A DNA stretch of 64,000 nt from assembly GCA_029204225.1 (NCBI GenBank), contig CM055109.1, positions 29,762,361 to 29,826,360 on the forward strand, in the 5' to 3' direction. A model generated the notes under the pieces. That model had not been told where the DNA came from. It saw only the letters and a program-made list of their open reading frames with translations, and made no database searches. Position numbers and translations under genes: made by a program. This document shows positions 1 through 12,700 of this stretch, one piece after another; positions within the stretch are counted from its first letter, which is position 1; each line of letters starts with the position of its first letter. The stretch is from Diphasiastrum complanatum. Lineage: Eukaryota > Streptophyta > Lycopodiopsida > Lycopodiales > Lycopodiaceae.

Positions 1-310
1 ATGTTCATCCTTCACCAACAATGAGTACTTAGGATTGAGCCTATATTGGCGTTGGCGTATTGGTATCGCTCCTTCTTTCAAGTCAATTCGGTGTTGACCA
101 AATTTCTTGTTCATGCCTTTCTTCCTTTGGTTTGGTTCGTAATAAACCATATGCTGAAGTCTTGTGGTTCCCCGACAGTTTCCCTTGGCTTCACTTTGCA
201 ACGAGCTATAGGTGAGGCCTTGCGGCTCTTCCTTTGCAATTTTGCCTTCGATTCGTAAACTCGTAAGTGAGGCCTTGCGATTCTTCCTTGGCAGTTTTGC
301 TTTGCTTTGT

Positions 311-1193
311 AATGAACCGTAGGTGAGGCCTAGTGGTTTCTCCCTGGCGGGGTTGTTGCCTTCGCTTTGTTGGTCTTCACTTGTGGCCTTTGTGTTGACC
401 CTGCGGTTTGTTTGAAGGTGCGGTTGCTTACCTCGGCTTTGTAATGGACCGTTTGTGAGGCCCTTTGGTAGCCTGTGATGCGGTTGCTCATTGGTTTCCG
501 CAATTTTGACTTTGCGGTTGCCTTCGGTGGCTTCGCTGAAGTCGTTTGGCAGGGCCTTGTGGTTTTCTTGTCAAGGCCGTGTGTGTTGCAATTGTGCTTG
601 TTTGCGATTTTTGCTTGTGGAGAGTTCCCATGTATTTTTTCATGCAAGGCCTATTGGCTTTTTACGTGTATTTCTACAGGTAAGTGATCACAAGCTAAAA
701 GTGCTTTGTGGGTAGAAATTTGTTGTCTAGTCCTCCCTCCGAGGGGTGGGGATGCTGGTCATAGAGAAACTAGTATTCGCCTTTGTCGCTTTCTATTAAG
801 AGGCTGGGAAATGCTTCATGATGAACACTTTGCACGTTGTCAGACACTTGTTGCTCGCAACTCACATGACTCTCAATCTCAAGGCGCTCCACCGTCGCCT
901 TTGTCGCACCCTACACCTTGGGCAAGTTGGTGAGTATTCTCGCGCAGCTCCTCTCACACCCGCTCCCTCTTTTGCTGATACTGTTGCTACTCTCCAAGCT
1001 CTTCATCCTGCTTCTGAAGGCATTCTTCCCTTGTTTATGGAGGACTTTGTGTCTGATGTTGACTTAGTGCTTGATCGTGATTCTTTCTCTCGTGCCTTCC
1101 ATCGTAGTCCTCATCTTGCTGTTGGTGGTCCCTCCGGTTTGGTCTATGAACACCTTCGTGATTGCTTTCCACCTGAGGACTCTGCTAGTGGCT
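311..1193. repeat. Tandem duplication, copy 1
   Basis: Copy 1 of a near-identical direct duplication. Positions 311-726 match 1199-1614 at a constant offset of 888, with only scattered substitutions. Positions 727-1193 match 1899-2365 at an offset of 1172. The offset change means copy 1 lacks the 284 bp present at 1615-1898 in copy 2. Short reading frames on both strands recur in both copies, but none resembles a known protein in 311-726. The second half (727-1193) is the upstream coding part of the LINE described at 1899-4791. The 5' flank (about 190-480) also carries a degenerate motif gtgaggccttgcgg at roughly 90 bp intervals. Confidence 0.9.
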
Positions 1194-1198
1194 CTGCT

Positions 1199-2365
1199 AA
1201 TGAACCGTAGGTGAGGCCTAGCGGTTTCTCCCTGGCGGGGTTGTTGCCTTCGCTTTGTTGGTCTTGGCTTGTGGCCTTTGTGTTGACCCTGCGGTTTGTT
1301 TGAAGGTGCGGTTGCTTACCTCGGCTTTGTAATGGACTGTTTGTGAGGCCCTTTGGTAGCCCGTGATGCGGTTGCTCATTGGTTTCCGCAATTTTGACTT
1401 TGCGGTTGCCTTCGGTGGCTTCGCTGAAGTCGTTTGGCAGGGCCTTGTGGTTTTCTTGTCAAGGCCGTGTGTGTTGCAATTGTGCTTGTTTGCGATTTTT
1501 GCTTGTGGAGAGTTCCCATGTATTTTTTCATGCAAGGCCTATTGGCTTTTTACGTGTATTTCTACAGGTAAGTGATCACAAGCTAAAAGTGCTTTGTGGG
1601 TAGAAATTTGTTGTTTCTTCAACTAATTTGTCTTGCGCTACTTCAGTTGTCTCAAGATCACCCTCCTCTTTTAGCATCCCATTCACCCTCTGCTTCAACT
1701 TGGTCTTGGATTTCTTCCCTTGATGTCCTTAGAGCTTTTCACTTGGGCTTCCCTCGTCCAAGACTCTACTTTCATATTCCCCTCGCTCTCCATCGTGAAA
1801 CTCAAATTGCTATGCGTCTTCCTCTTGATCGCTTGTTGGCTATTGACTTCTTTGATATTGCGGCTTGGAATCTGTTTCTTCTTTTTTCCCTTTGATGTCT
1901 AGTCCTCCCTCCGAGGGGTGGGGATGCTGGTCATAGAGAAACTCGTATTCACCTTTGTCGCTTTCTATTAAGAGGCTGGGAAATGCTTCATGATGAACAC
2001 TTTGCACGTTGTCAGACACTTGTTGCTCGCAACTCACATGACTCTCAATCTCAAGGCGCTCCACCGTCGTCTTTGTCGCACCCTACACCTTGGGCAAGTT
2101 GGTGAGTATTCTCGCGCAGCTCCTCTCACACCCGCTCCCTCTTCTGCTGATACTGTTGCTACTCTCCAAGCTCTTCATCCTGCTTCTGAAGGCATTCTTC
2201 CCTTGTTTGTGGAGGACTTTGTGTCTGATGTTGACTTAGTGCTTGATCGTGATTCTTTCTCTCATGCCTTCCATCGTAGTCCTCATCTTGTTGTTGGTGG
2301 TCCCTCCAGTTTGGTCTATGAACACCTTCGTGATTGCTTTCCACCTGAGGACTCTGCTAGTGGCT
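1199..2365. repeat. Tandem duplication, copy 2
   Basis: The more complete copy of the 311-1193 unit: 1199-1614, an extra 284 bp (1615-1898), then 1899-2365, which runs on into the LINE reverse transcriptase. The first junction lies at the words gctaatgaaccgt, where copy 1 LINE sequence passes into the repeat start. The near identity of the copies implies a recent event compared with the decay of the LINE itself. Confidence 0.9.
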
Positions 2366-4791
2366 TTGTTCAACTCTTTCAAGTCTACTCTTTTATCGCC
2401 TCTGGTAACATTCCTTCTTCTGTTACACGTCTTTTGACTGCGTCTCATTTGATCGCCATGACTAAGTCTCGGGTGGCGTCCGTCCCATCGCTATTGGCGA
2501 AGTCCTCCTCCGTCTTGTTAGTCGCTCTATCTGTTTTCAGTTTCAATAGATTTTCGTCTCTTTTCTCTCCCCTCATCAGTTTGGCGTCTCTACTCCTGGT
2601 GGTTGTGAAGCTGTCATTCATGGTTTGCGTGTCACCCTTGATCTCCATCCTAACTGGGTTGTTCTCCAAGTGGATGTTTCCAATGCTTTTAATTCTGTTT
2701 CTAGAGCAACGATCTTTCAGGAGCTATGCGCGGCTGGTGGTGAGTTGGCTCAGCTTATCCCATTTGTGCAGTTGTTCTATGCTACTGAGACTCCTCTCTT
2801 TATAGTCACCATGTGTGCTCTGGGGATCTTTCTACTATCCAGTCTACAGTAGGTACTCGTTAAGGTGATCCTTTAGGCGGTCCTCTTTTCGCTCTAGCTC
2901 ATTTCCGTGCACTTCGAGCTTCTGCAGAGGCCTTTCCCTCCTGCTTATTTCCTTCGGTTGCTGATGACACTCATATGCTTGGTCCTGCTCCTACGGTGCT
3001 CCTTGCATTTCATCATTTCTCTGAGCAGCTGGCTTCTCTTGGTTTGTCTATTCAACCTCGCAAGTGTTCAGTGTGGTCTCCAACAGGTCTTCCCCCGGAC
3101 TTTGTTCCTCCTCAAGGTTTCCTTGCTTCTTCGGATGGCATTCGCATTCTGGGTGTTCCTTTTGGTTCTGCTTCCTTCAGCTCTACTTTTCTTGGTGAGG
3201 CTCTCCAAGAGGATGTTGCTCATTCAAATCTGCTTCCCCGGTTGGGCGACAATCAGGTCGCGTTTGGCTTCTTGACGTCTTGTTTTATCCAGTGTCCTTC
3301 TTATCTGCTGCGGACTTTCCCCCTACTCAGGACTTTTTGCATCTTCTCTCTTCCTTTGACAACTCTATTATGGATGTTTTTGGCCGCCTTTTGGGCCCAA
3401 TTTCTTTGGATGGTGTGGAGACCCTTTCAGCTCGGAACTAGGCTCGATTACCCATTTTTTCTGGAGATGTGGGTCTTCTCTCTACGGTTTCTTCTGCACT
3501 TGCAACTTTTCTTGGGAGCTGGTGGGCTCTTGTCGCCCCTGCTTTGTCTCCTCAGTTCCTCTCTGGCTTTCACCCTCTCTTGGTGGATTGCATTGCTCAT
3601 GTGGATAGCGGTTCTCTACCTTTCCAGCACCTCCTCATCACTACGCAAGAGCTCCTCCCCCTCTCTGCCCAAGCTCGTCTTCCTCCTTTTGAGCAACTCC
3701 TCACTTTTAGTTCAGATCACCTGCAAGAGACCCTCTTAGAGCGCGTGCACAGGGAAACCCTTTCCAGCATGCTCTCTGAGCTCCTTCAGTGTTGCATCGA
3801 GCTCGGCTTCTTTCTTGTGCGAGTCCTGGTGTGGGGGCTTGGCTGTCAGCTTTCGGTTGTCTTCAGCCATCTTCGCCACTGCTCTTCATCTTCGCTTGGG
3901 GCTACCTCATCCTTCGGTCTTGGGTCTCTCCAGGTGTGTTTGTGGTCACCCTCTTGATGCTCTTGCTATCCACCTCCTCCGTTGTCCTTCTGAGTGTGAG
4001 CACACAACTACGCATGATGTTGTCAGAGATGCAGCGGCCGCTATAGCCAGAGATGGAGGATTCCATGTCCTCAGAGAGTAGTCTCATGTCCTTCCTTCTT
4101 CCGCGTCCCACTCTTCCCGCAGGCATATTGACATTGTCCTCTCTCAAGATGAGCTTCGTACTTTGGCAGATGTTGTTGTTGCTGATCCCACACGTGGTGA
4201 CCTATTGCCTCGCTCTGCCTTCACACCAGGAGAAGCGGCAGACATGGCAGCACAAGAGAAGGAAAAAAACTACTCTGACAGGCACCCCCTTGATGCTTTC
4301 CTTCCCCTGGCAATTGAGACTTATGGCACCTTGCATCGACGCTTTGAGGATTTTCTTCGCATGTGTTCTCATCAGGCGACAGAGCGTCAAGGTATTCCTG
4401 GTTCTATTCTCGTGGCTTCTTTCAAACAACATATTTCCATTGCCCTGCAACGTGCTCAGGCCCTATCAATTCTACAACGGGCGACGGTGGCTGGGTCTGC
4501 TACATCTCATCTCCCTTCATTAGCTGACTCACCACCTCTCCACTTTTCTGATTGGTAGACTCCCACTGACATCATCATAGTTTATGCACTTTTATTTTTA
4601 ATGCCAGGATCTAGATTAATCTTAACTGTACTGCAAGCTTCGCTCTTGTTTGAGCTTACTTTTGTTTAAACTTCCCCTTCTGGGTGTATATATCTTTTTC
4701 ATCAATGTACCTACTACTTTTTCATATGAATAAATGCATGAGGGTGTTCGGTTGATCTTTAACTACATCACATCGACATTGTCAAAAAAAA
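1899..4791 (+). mobile_element. Non-LTR retrotransposon (LINE) with C-terminal nuclease, degenerate
   Basis: A single-ORF type LINE broken by frameshifts. In order: an RT N-terminal block (YEHLRDCFPPEDSASG near 2320-2367); after a frame change VRPIAIGEVL (about 2475-2505); the palm motif VLQVDVSNAFNSVSR (about 2661-2705), with the first catalytic Asp; GTRQGDPLGG (about 2850-2880, frame disrupted); and VADDTHMLGP (about 2953-2980) in place of the usual YADD. Downstream is a CCHC-type cluster (C-x-CG...HLLRC...H, about 3939-4015), then RRHIDIVLS...DVVVADPT (about 4105-4190), which has the spacing of a PD-(D/E)XK nuclease as in R2/R4-like LINEs. The last coding frame ends at 4558. An AATAAA at 4729-4734 and an A-run at 4784-4791 mark the 3' end. 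The 5' limit is uncertain because of the tandem duplication. Not functional. Confidence 0.75.
3815..4558 (+). pseudogene. LINE C-terminal zinc-binding and PD-(D/E)XK-like endonuclease region
   Basis: This is the best preserved part of the LINE. The frame at 3815-4081 carries CVCGHPLDALAIHLLRC followed by H-containing residues, a CCHC arrangement like that before the endonuclease of site-specific non-LTR elements. It stops at TAG 4079-4081. The neighbouring frame 4163-4558 continues with a segment rich in charged and aromatic residues, FLRMCSHQATERQG and VSIALQRAQALSILQRAT. The Asp pairs in HIDIV and LADVVVADP are the candidate metal ligands. Calling it a nuclease rests on motif order and family knowledge, not on a search. 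Confidence 0.6.
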
Positions 4792-5480
4792 GAAGAATTA
4801 CAACAAATCTTTAAACAAATAAAACTAATTGACCGTGTGCACATACGTGCCCATGGTTAGCATAAAGCTAGAAACCCTAAAATTGGACTTTGACAAATCA
4901 GATGTTGGAATTGCTTTTTATTGATCCCTCTCCATGCCCCTCATGCTTGTATCGCTATTTTTTCTCTGCTAGATCTATAAGAAGCCCAAAGAGCAAACAA
5001 ATATATCAATTTTGAGTTAAAAGGGATACAATGAAACACGTGTTCAGCCTTGAATTTTTGTTGGTCAAACCCTAAAGTAAACGTTTTGTGTTATCACCGA
5101 TGACATCAAAGCATTTTGTATATCACTCCTGTTTTGTAAATCATGTGCTAACATATTCTCTGTCTCTTAGCTTGGCCACATGTTTACAGGTGGCCTATGG
5201 AGGCAGCCTCCGCATAGGGCCAATGTGCCACATGTGGGTTGCATGTCATTGGATATTGGTCGGAACTCGGAAGTGGGCCTGAAGTTGGCAGTTGGCTAGA
5301 AGTTGCTCAGAAATGTGTTGGCTGTGCCAGAGTGGGCCAGAAGCTGGCATTTTGTTGGAAGTTGGCCGAAAGCGAGTTGGAAGTGCCTAGAAATTGTCGA
5401 AAGTCAAGCATGTGCCTTGAAAGAGGTTGCCTCATGAGGCAGCCTTAACTTCAAAGTTAAATCCTCCTACCTCCAATGTA
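4792..5480. other. Intergenic, no gene seen
   Basis: AT-rich DNA without a convincing coding frame. Positions 5195-5450 hold a loose internal repeat of the words gaagttgg/gccagaagttgg, bounded by two copies of gaggcagcct (about 5201 and 5434). This may be a small degenerate repeat. Confidence 0.5.
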
Positions 5481-5610
5481 GTATGGAAGGGGCCGGGCAT
5501 AGGCCATTCGATTTCCAAATTTTATATAGGCGAGTCTCGGAGGGGTCGAGCCTAAATTTATTTGGAAAGTCGAACCGAGCAGAATGGCCTGTGCCCGATG
5601 CCTTCCATAC
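5481..5610. mobile_element. Foldback MITE, about 130 bp
   Basis: The ends form an inverted repeat. The left arm starts GTATGGAAGGGGCCGGGCAT. The reverse complement of the right arm starts GTATGGAAGGCATCGGGCAC. Both arms go on with AGGCCATTC and, a little further in, a TTTCCAAAT match. About 25 of the first 29 bases match. GTA is present on both sides (5478-5480 and 5611-5613), a plausible 3 bp target duplication of the PIF/Harbinger size, though not the usual TWA. It lies about 720 bp upstream of the host gene start. Confidence 0.75.
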
Positions 5611-5867
5611 GTAATGGATACTTTGACTTTTTTTACGTACATTTTGGAGCAGTTTGACTTTTTTGACCTGTCTAATGTTGCCACCTGCCTAACGCACAAG
5701 TTGGAAAGCACACCAATTAAAAAAAAAACAAACGCCTATTCTGCTTTTTAATCAATTCAAAAAGTGGACAGAAGAGGGACAAAGTATTCATTACGCAATC
5801 ATTAAGTTACCTCCCCAAACTCTAAAAAAAATTGTAACCCTAGTAAATATGTTATTTTTTAAAAAAG

Positions 5868-6190
5868 ACTCTCTCTCTCTCTCTCTCTCTCCCTCTGGAT
5901 TAAACCCTAAACCTTAAAGCGATGCTTTTTATATTTCTCTCTCCATTCTCCATCCTCCATCCATACATATCTCTCTCTCTAGGAAAGTTCCAAATCTTTC
6001 TCTCTCTACTAAATTCCAGCACGTCCCAGAAAACGCTGCGCCGTTCAGGTGCCTGTCATTAACGATTTTAGGGCACACGTGGCCCAATAAAAACTGAAGA
6101 ATGGAAATTTGTTAATAACAGCGTACACTCTCTCTCTCTCTCTCTCTCTCTCAATTGGCTTTCTTCAGTAACCATTGTGTATATAAATAA
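5868..6190 (+). promoter_or_regulatory. Putative core promoter and 5' UTR of the chloroplast-protein gene
   Basis: Two (CT)n tracts (5868-5896 and 6128-6152) precede a TATA-like TATATAAATAA at 6180-6190, 147 bp upstream of the ATG at 6337. CT-rich tracts around transcription starts are common in plant promoters. The exact start site is inferred. Confidence 0.5.
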
Positions 6191-6336
6191 GCTGTAAATG
6201 GGTTTTTATGTAATTGCTGCCAAATGCCACATCCCCATACGTCTGTCTGGCTTGCGATATCTTATACAGACAGAGCAACTGCTGAAGATCAAAGCTTCGC
6301 CCCGGAAATCTTTGTATCTCAAGAGACTTGTGTTTA

Positions 6337-6718
6337 ATGGCTGGCGCAGCCTCGATTCTGAGAACTGCTGCTACAGTCCATTCGCACTTTGCCCCTCTTT
6401 TCCTTACAGGAGGAAGCGGCAGGAGGAGGAGGCAACAGTCATGGCCACATCATTTTGCTCCTCACACCTTACTGTTGCTACGCCCTGCAGCTTGCTCCTC
6501 GTCTAATCGTATTCAGATTGCAGACTTACAATTTTGTTCCGGCCACAGAAGGGACATGTTGTTGTCATGTGTCATGAGGGCGAATGGGAATGGGGTTAAC
6601 AGTGCAGAAGCGGAGGACAGCGGCCTCACAGCCCTCCAGCAACTTCATTCTCAATTGCGGCTGCTATCGCAAACGGATGAAGCGCACTCCTCCAGCTCAA
6701 CGACGTCTTCTCTTAATG
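6337..6718 (+). CDS. Exon 1: transit peptide and variable N-terminus
   Basis: The start is the ATG at 6337 (MAGAASILRTAATVHSHF). No other in-frame ATG upstream fits, because the frame reads through the 5' UTR. The exon codes 127 residues plus one base and ends at a GTAAG donor (6719). Composition is transit-peptide-like, followed by a Ser/Thr-rich stretch. Little conservation is expected here. Confidence 0.85.
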
Positions 6719-9700
6719 GTAAGAATTGCACCTGCTCGCAGGAATTCCTTTGTATACTGACTGACCATCTTGTGCAGTGGGGTTTAATTGGAGAGCAAGA
6801 AATAATAAGATATTTCACTAAAAATTTTCGGCCGGCTCTCGCTGTTCTTCTCTATGGCTGCCTTCTATTTTAACTCCATCACCATCACTAATGCTGCTAC
6901 GGACGGCCGTCACTACACGCCAACAACAACAACAACAACATCAAAAGATAGTGTCGCTTTGAACCCTAGGATTCAAAAGAGCTTCATCTCTTCACATGCT
7001 CTACATCACGCCAGAAAAACTGCCTCACCTGTTAACAAATCTCTGACATATGGACTAGCTCCTGGTTGTTGTACTGGGGCTCACAAAGGCAATCATTCCA
7101 TTTTCAATAACTGTATTCACTTCTACACTTGTTGCTTTCTTGCTCTAGAATTATTCTGACACGGCATCACATTTCTGTTCTGTCGTTGCATCATGGTATT
7201 CCAGCCATTGTATATTTTCCTTCCTGTAACTTTTCATAGTGGTTAAGGATTTTTGGGGAGTTCAGTAGATGGTTGAAACTTCTGTTTGCCTAGTTGTTAG
7301 GCTTGTTATTGTCCAATTGATACACTTTTGGTGATTCTATGAATCTGGTGAAATTTTTGAAGATTAACCAGAGAAAAAAGCCAGCCAGTAGTGGAGTCTT
7401 TTACAAGCTTTTTTTTCACGATCTTTTGTTGGGATTGGTCTGCGATATTTTTTCTGAAGCAACCATAACTACATAGGAAGTGTTTGAATATTTTGCAACG
7501 TGATGCAGCTTAATACCAGTGATTTGATGGTTCTATGATGACAGTTGGTCGCTTGCCTTGCGGATTTCCAAAAGATGCATCGGTCACTTATACACAGGAA
7601 GAAGAGATCCAGCAGGGGCTGATTGCACAAATGAGAAAGTTGCAAGACCAGACTGTGGCACGCGATGCCATAGAGCTTCAGGCATCTTCGAATTCCGACG
7701 CTCAAGAAAATACAAGGCAATCTATGGCAGACGCTGAAGGGAAAGGAAGTTCAACTGTACAAAACGATCTCGAGGAGGGTGATAGAATGAGAAGAGTCTG
7801 TGATAGACTGATTGAAGTTTTCTTGGTTGATAAGCCTCATCCCGGTGACTGGAGAAAACTGCTTGCATTTAGTGAAGAATGGAGTAACATACGCCCTTGG
7901 TTTTTCCAACGATGCAAAACAAGGGCAAAAATAGAAGAAGATTTTGGGAAGAAGGCTGATATTCTTAAGATGGCGAGAAAGCTCAAGGAGGTATCTAATA
8001 ACATTGTCATAACTACTTTGCAGTTTCTTTTTTCATATCTAATTGTTGCTCGTATCCAATTAGTCTTTTTAGATTATTGTCCTAAACCTGAATACTTTCT
8101 GTGCTTATAGTTTAAATCGTTTGGTAAATAACCAACACATTCTATTGCTTCACAATGAACCGTGCATGGTCAAGATAATTTAAAACAAAGCCGATTTGTA
8201 AATTATGTATAGAATAAGATCCTATGAGTAGATTTGAGAACACAAATTACAATCGTGATGTAACATAAGCTCCATATGGACAACAAGAGATGTGCATGAA
8301 GCAAATTCCAACTAAGATTATCAATTACGACGTTTAATTGTAGATCACTACAAGAAATAAAGACAAGAATCAGAGGAAATGAACAACTGCTTTGATAGCA
8401 ACTCCTCTTTTTATAGTAAGCTTGCTCCGGAACGTGTTCTTGGGCGGGGGTGGGGTAGCATTCCAAAACGCTAAAACATTTGCCATAAATATGCAAACTT
8501 TTTGCATTTTGGCTCACGCCCTTTGGAGGAGAAAAAATGTTGCAAATTTTGTTATGCATGTCGGGTTGAGGCATATGAGCACCTCTACGAGCATCTATTT
8601 GACGATTGCGACACAGTGGGCATAGTGTTAGGCATGGGAAACAAGCGTGGAGCTTGAAATCATCAGATTCAGGTTTTTGGTAGGCCCACATATGATTTTT
8701 GAAAAATGTATAGAACTAGTTGTAGGTGTCGGATTGGGGTGATGTAAAGTGCTAGACTGTGTTTCCTCATGCCTGTAGGAATGCCTCGAATGTCTGTTTT
8801 GGCCAACACGACATGTACTTGAAGTTATGAATGCATTGGTCTCTTTTGGTGTTTTTTTAAGGAGTGGGTGGATGAGGAAGAGGGGGAGGGGATGATGATA
8901 TAGAGCAGTTGCTAGTGGACCCCGATGTAGAGACACAAGCGTAGCCACTTCCTCCTTCGGATAGGCCTAGGGGTGACCTAGAGGTATTGCGAGGGGGGGG
9001 GGGGTTGGGTTCATTGTACATAGAGAGGAGTGAGGCATCATAGGCAGTTGCACATCAGGCATCTTCTTAGTTCATAGGGCCTTCGCAGGGGTGGGACTAG
9101 AGACTTTGGATACACATGCACGTTGGTCTACGGGATGGCCTAGAGGTGGCAGTAGGGAGAGGTGAGAGACAGACTGCGGAGAGAGGTAGAGGCAGAGGTA
9201 GGAGCAACGATAGACTCAGACGTAGGGGCAAAGGCAGAGGTAGAGGTAGGGCATCACCACCATCGACATCACCCTCATTGTCAGAGAGAGAGAGAGCCAT
9301 TGTATCATTGGCTTCGGATGACTTTGACTGCCAGCGGCAGGAAGAGTCATTGTCTTAGTAATTTTATACTGTTATCATTTCATTGTACTGGACCATTTTG
9401 GTGCCTTGAGGCTTGACATTGTATATTATTCATATATTTTACCATGTGTCTTATCTCTTCAGAGATTATGTTTCAATGGGATGTTGACGCCACTTGCTAT
9501 GAGCTGTGGTGGTTCAATATGGCTTGTTGTATTTTTGCATGGTGAGAGAGAGAGAGAGAAAGAAAGAAAGAAAGAAAGCTTTATTAATGTCTTTTCCATG
9601 CCAAAAGGCATATAAGACTAGTAAATGTACATGTCAAGTATGTGGTAACCGTAGGAGCGTATGAAACGTCTCCAAGACTATAACAGAAATACAAATCTAA

Positions 9701-12700
9701 CTACTATGATCTGAAACTGAAAGCTGAAACTGAAAAGGATGCGATGATATATGAAACATGTGGGAGCATACATACTGCTAACTGTCATGAGTACGGTATG
9801 ACACTATCATCCAACCCTGTCTCGCTGATGCTATATAAGGATGTAATACGGGATGCAGCATGAAGGACTGCTGGTGGTCGATGACGTCGTCTAGGAAGAT
9901 GAGGTCTCCTCATGATAAGTCGGGTAGCTCGTGCAGCAACATGAGTATGAGAGGAACACTGTCTCTGATCTTTTAATGAGAGAAAGATCTTTTAATGTCC
10001 TTGCCATGCCTAAAGGCATATAAGACAGCCAAGTACATCCAAGTATGATAGAAACCTGATGGAACAATGTCGTCTAACAAAATCTACCTACAAACCAAAA
10101 CTAACTAGTAAGAGAGAGTATTAGCATGTGGTACAAAGACCACTTACAGATATAACTGCAAAACTCTTCAATTCTCAATCTTAGACTCAAACTTTAGCTA
10201 TACGCCTTTGTTTGGACTCAACAAAATGAATGTTAGATCATGTGTCTACCAGTGTCTTTTGCTTCCTTAAGGGCTCCACAGCTTGGAAAAAGGTGAGATC
10301 TTCATCTAGAAAGATCTGGGTATCTTTGAATTTAGGACGTTGTCGTAGTACATCTCATTTGGCCTCCATCAAGGTGAAGCCCAAGACAAGGGTACTAGCA
10401 TCTTTCTTGGTACCCCAAGCTGTATCCAAACCGTTGTTGTGATGCTGGAGAGTATCTTTCAGAAATTGTATGGCTTCACTAATAGCATTTTGAGAATTAG
10501 GGATGCCCCTAACACGGATGTTAAGAGCCTTTTGCTCTCGCAATCGGCTCTGAGAGAGTGCAGCAGGAAAGAAACTGGAGTGGAGATGCCAAATGACTCA
10601 AGGAGGAGGTGAGATGCCTGAGAAAACCATGACAATTTGTATTCGTGATCATGAAGACAATGTGAAGAAGCAAGTGCTGTAGGAAATAGCAACCTAAGGA
10701 TCCAGGATCTTAACTATTCAATCACACAAAGCATTCTCAAAAGAAAGAGAGAGATGGCTAGAAACCCTCTTGTAGAAACTCGTGGACAGCCAAGAAGAAT
10801 AGTCAGTACTGCTTACAAAAGTGTCACATACAAATGGGATGCACACACATATATAGTCCAAGATGACTATCTAGCTTCATGACTATTGGCTATCCAACTA
10901 CTTGACTATTGGCTATCCAACTACTTGGCTATCCAACTTTCTATAAGTTACATAGAAAGAATAAGGTACCTCCAATATGTCAAGGTGGGGTACTTAATGT
11001 CACAATTAGGCCTAGTGGACCCATGAGTCCCTACCAAGTTAATTTCATACTAATTTAGCTAACTCTAAGTTTAGTAGGCCTAATATAATAAATGACCATG
11101 GTTACACAACTCTCGACCTTTTGGGTCAAAGTAACCTATGGTAATGTAAGCAATTCCATTTACATTCCAACACCCTCCTTAAATGGAAATGCATAACATA
11201 ACATGAAGTAACTTCTCGAAAGAGAAAAATGCAACTTGCTATCCGAACTTCATGTCGCCAAATAAACTTCGCACCGAAGTAGTCGAAATCTCATCCCCAA
11301 TCATGTCCAACATATAAAAGGAAAAGAATGTGTAATAATGAAGCATCAAGTCGAAGGGTGAGGATTTGCATGCTCCATCCGAAGCAGGGAACCAACATAA
11401 ACTCGACAATAAGTCGAAACATGGACTTGTAATCCATTATAGGCTCCCACATCATTCGAAAAAACTTCTTACCATAAGGGCAATAAAAAAGAGTACCAAA
11501 CTCTTTTGACATCACACAAAACCTTACCATCAATGACTTGCTCACACAGAATAGGCAATGTACCAACATCATGATGATTTTAAAGAGGCATGTGCCTTCC
11601 CTTCGTAGTAAGACATTTCTTTGTTGTCTAGCAAAGTCTCCAATAGCCGACAAGGAACTGTTATGGGTTGTTCAACACTTTGCTGCCCAAAGTGTTCCCA
11701 ACATGGACCATGTAGGAAATAGAAGCCTAAGGATCCAGGATCTTAACTATTCAATCACACAAAGCATTCTCAAAAGAAAGAGGGGTGTGGCTAGAAACCC
11801 TCTTGTAGAAACTCGTGGACAGCCAAGGAGAATAGTCAATATTGCTTTCAAAAGTGTCACATACAAATGGGATGCACACATATATATAGTCCAAGATGAC
11901 TATCTAACTTCATGACTATTGGCTATCCAACTACTTGACTATTGACTATCCAACTTTCTATAAGTTACATAGAAAGAATAAGGTACCTCCAATATGTCAA
12001 GTTGGGGTACTTAATGTCACAATTAGGCCTAGTGGACCCATGAGTCCCTACCAAGTTAATTTCATAACTTATTGGTAGGCCTAATATAATAAATGACCAT
12101 GGTTACACAACTCTCAACCTTTTGGGTCAAAGTAACCTATGGTAATGTAAGCAATTCCAAAAAGTGTGATATGTGTATATCTCCCATCTACGTCGGGAAG
12201 TGCCTGAACTCTCTGAATTCTTGTAATAAGCTGGAAAGTTACAACTATCTGTATACGTGGAACAACAAACTCGACAAGGAGGATCTCGTGTGGAATAGAA
12301 GGCTTCGCTTGAATCGTATGGGCTAACATGGTGGTCTATAATCTCGAGATGCTGGCCCAGTGTGAGGATGAAAGACAAGTACACCATGTCTCTGCTGCAT
12401 ATAAGGCTGTGGGGGTGATAGTGGTATCAAAAAGTCTACACTTACTCCGAGCATCCCGAATGGACTTCTGGAAGCAAAAACGCTCTAACTGAACAAGGGA
12501 GGCATGTCCCTTCCTAAGTCGAGTAGTAGCTGCCTGTCGCATGTTGAATGTACACGTGTATGAGAAAACGACCTCCAGGATCTGTCAATCAAGAGTGAGC
12601 TCCTGACGTTGCATGAAAGCTCGAGAAGTGTTGAAGACCATAACCTTGGTCTTCGCAATGTTCACCCCCAATCTCCATCTGGCACAAAAGCCTTGTAAGC

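Noticed and set aside
330-647. 105-codon minus-strand frame repeated at 1218-1535
   Set aside because: It recurs only because the DNA is duplicated. Other frames over the same bases are equally open and composition does not favour one. No homology recognised.
8203-8691. 162-codon minus-strand frame in intron 2
   Set aside because: Lies in AT-rich intron DNA, Cys/Leu-rich without pattern, with no recognisable motif.
9097-9416. RG-rich and Leu/Pro-rich frames
   Set aside because: Low-complexity purine tract gives repeats in several frames. Kept only as a low-confidence remnant.
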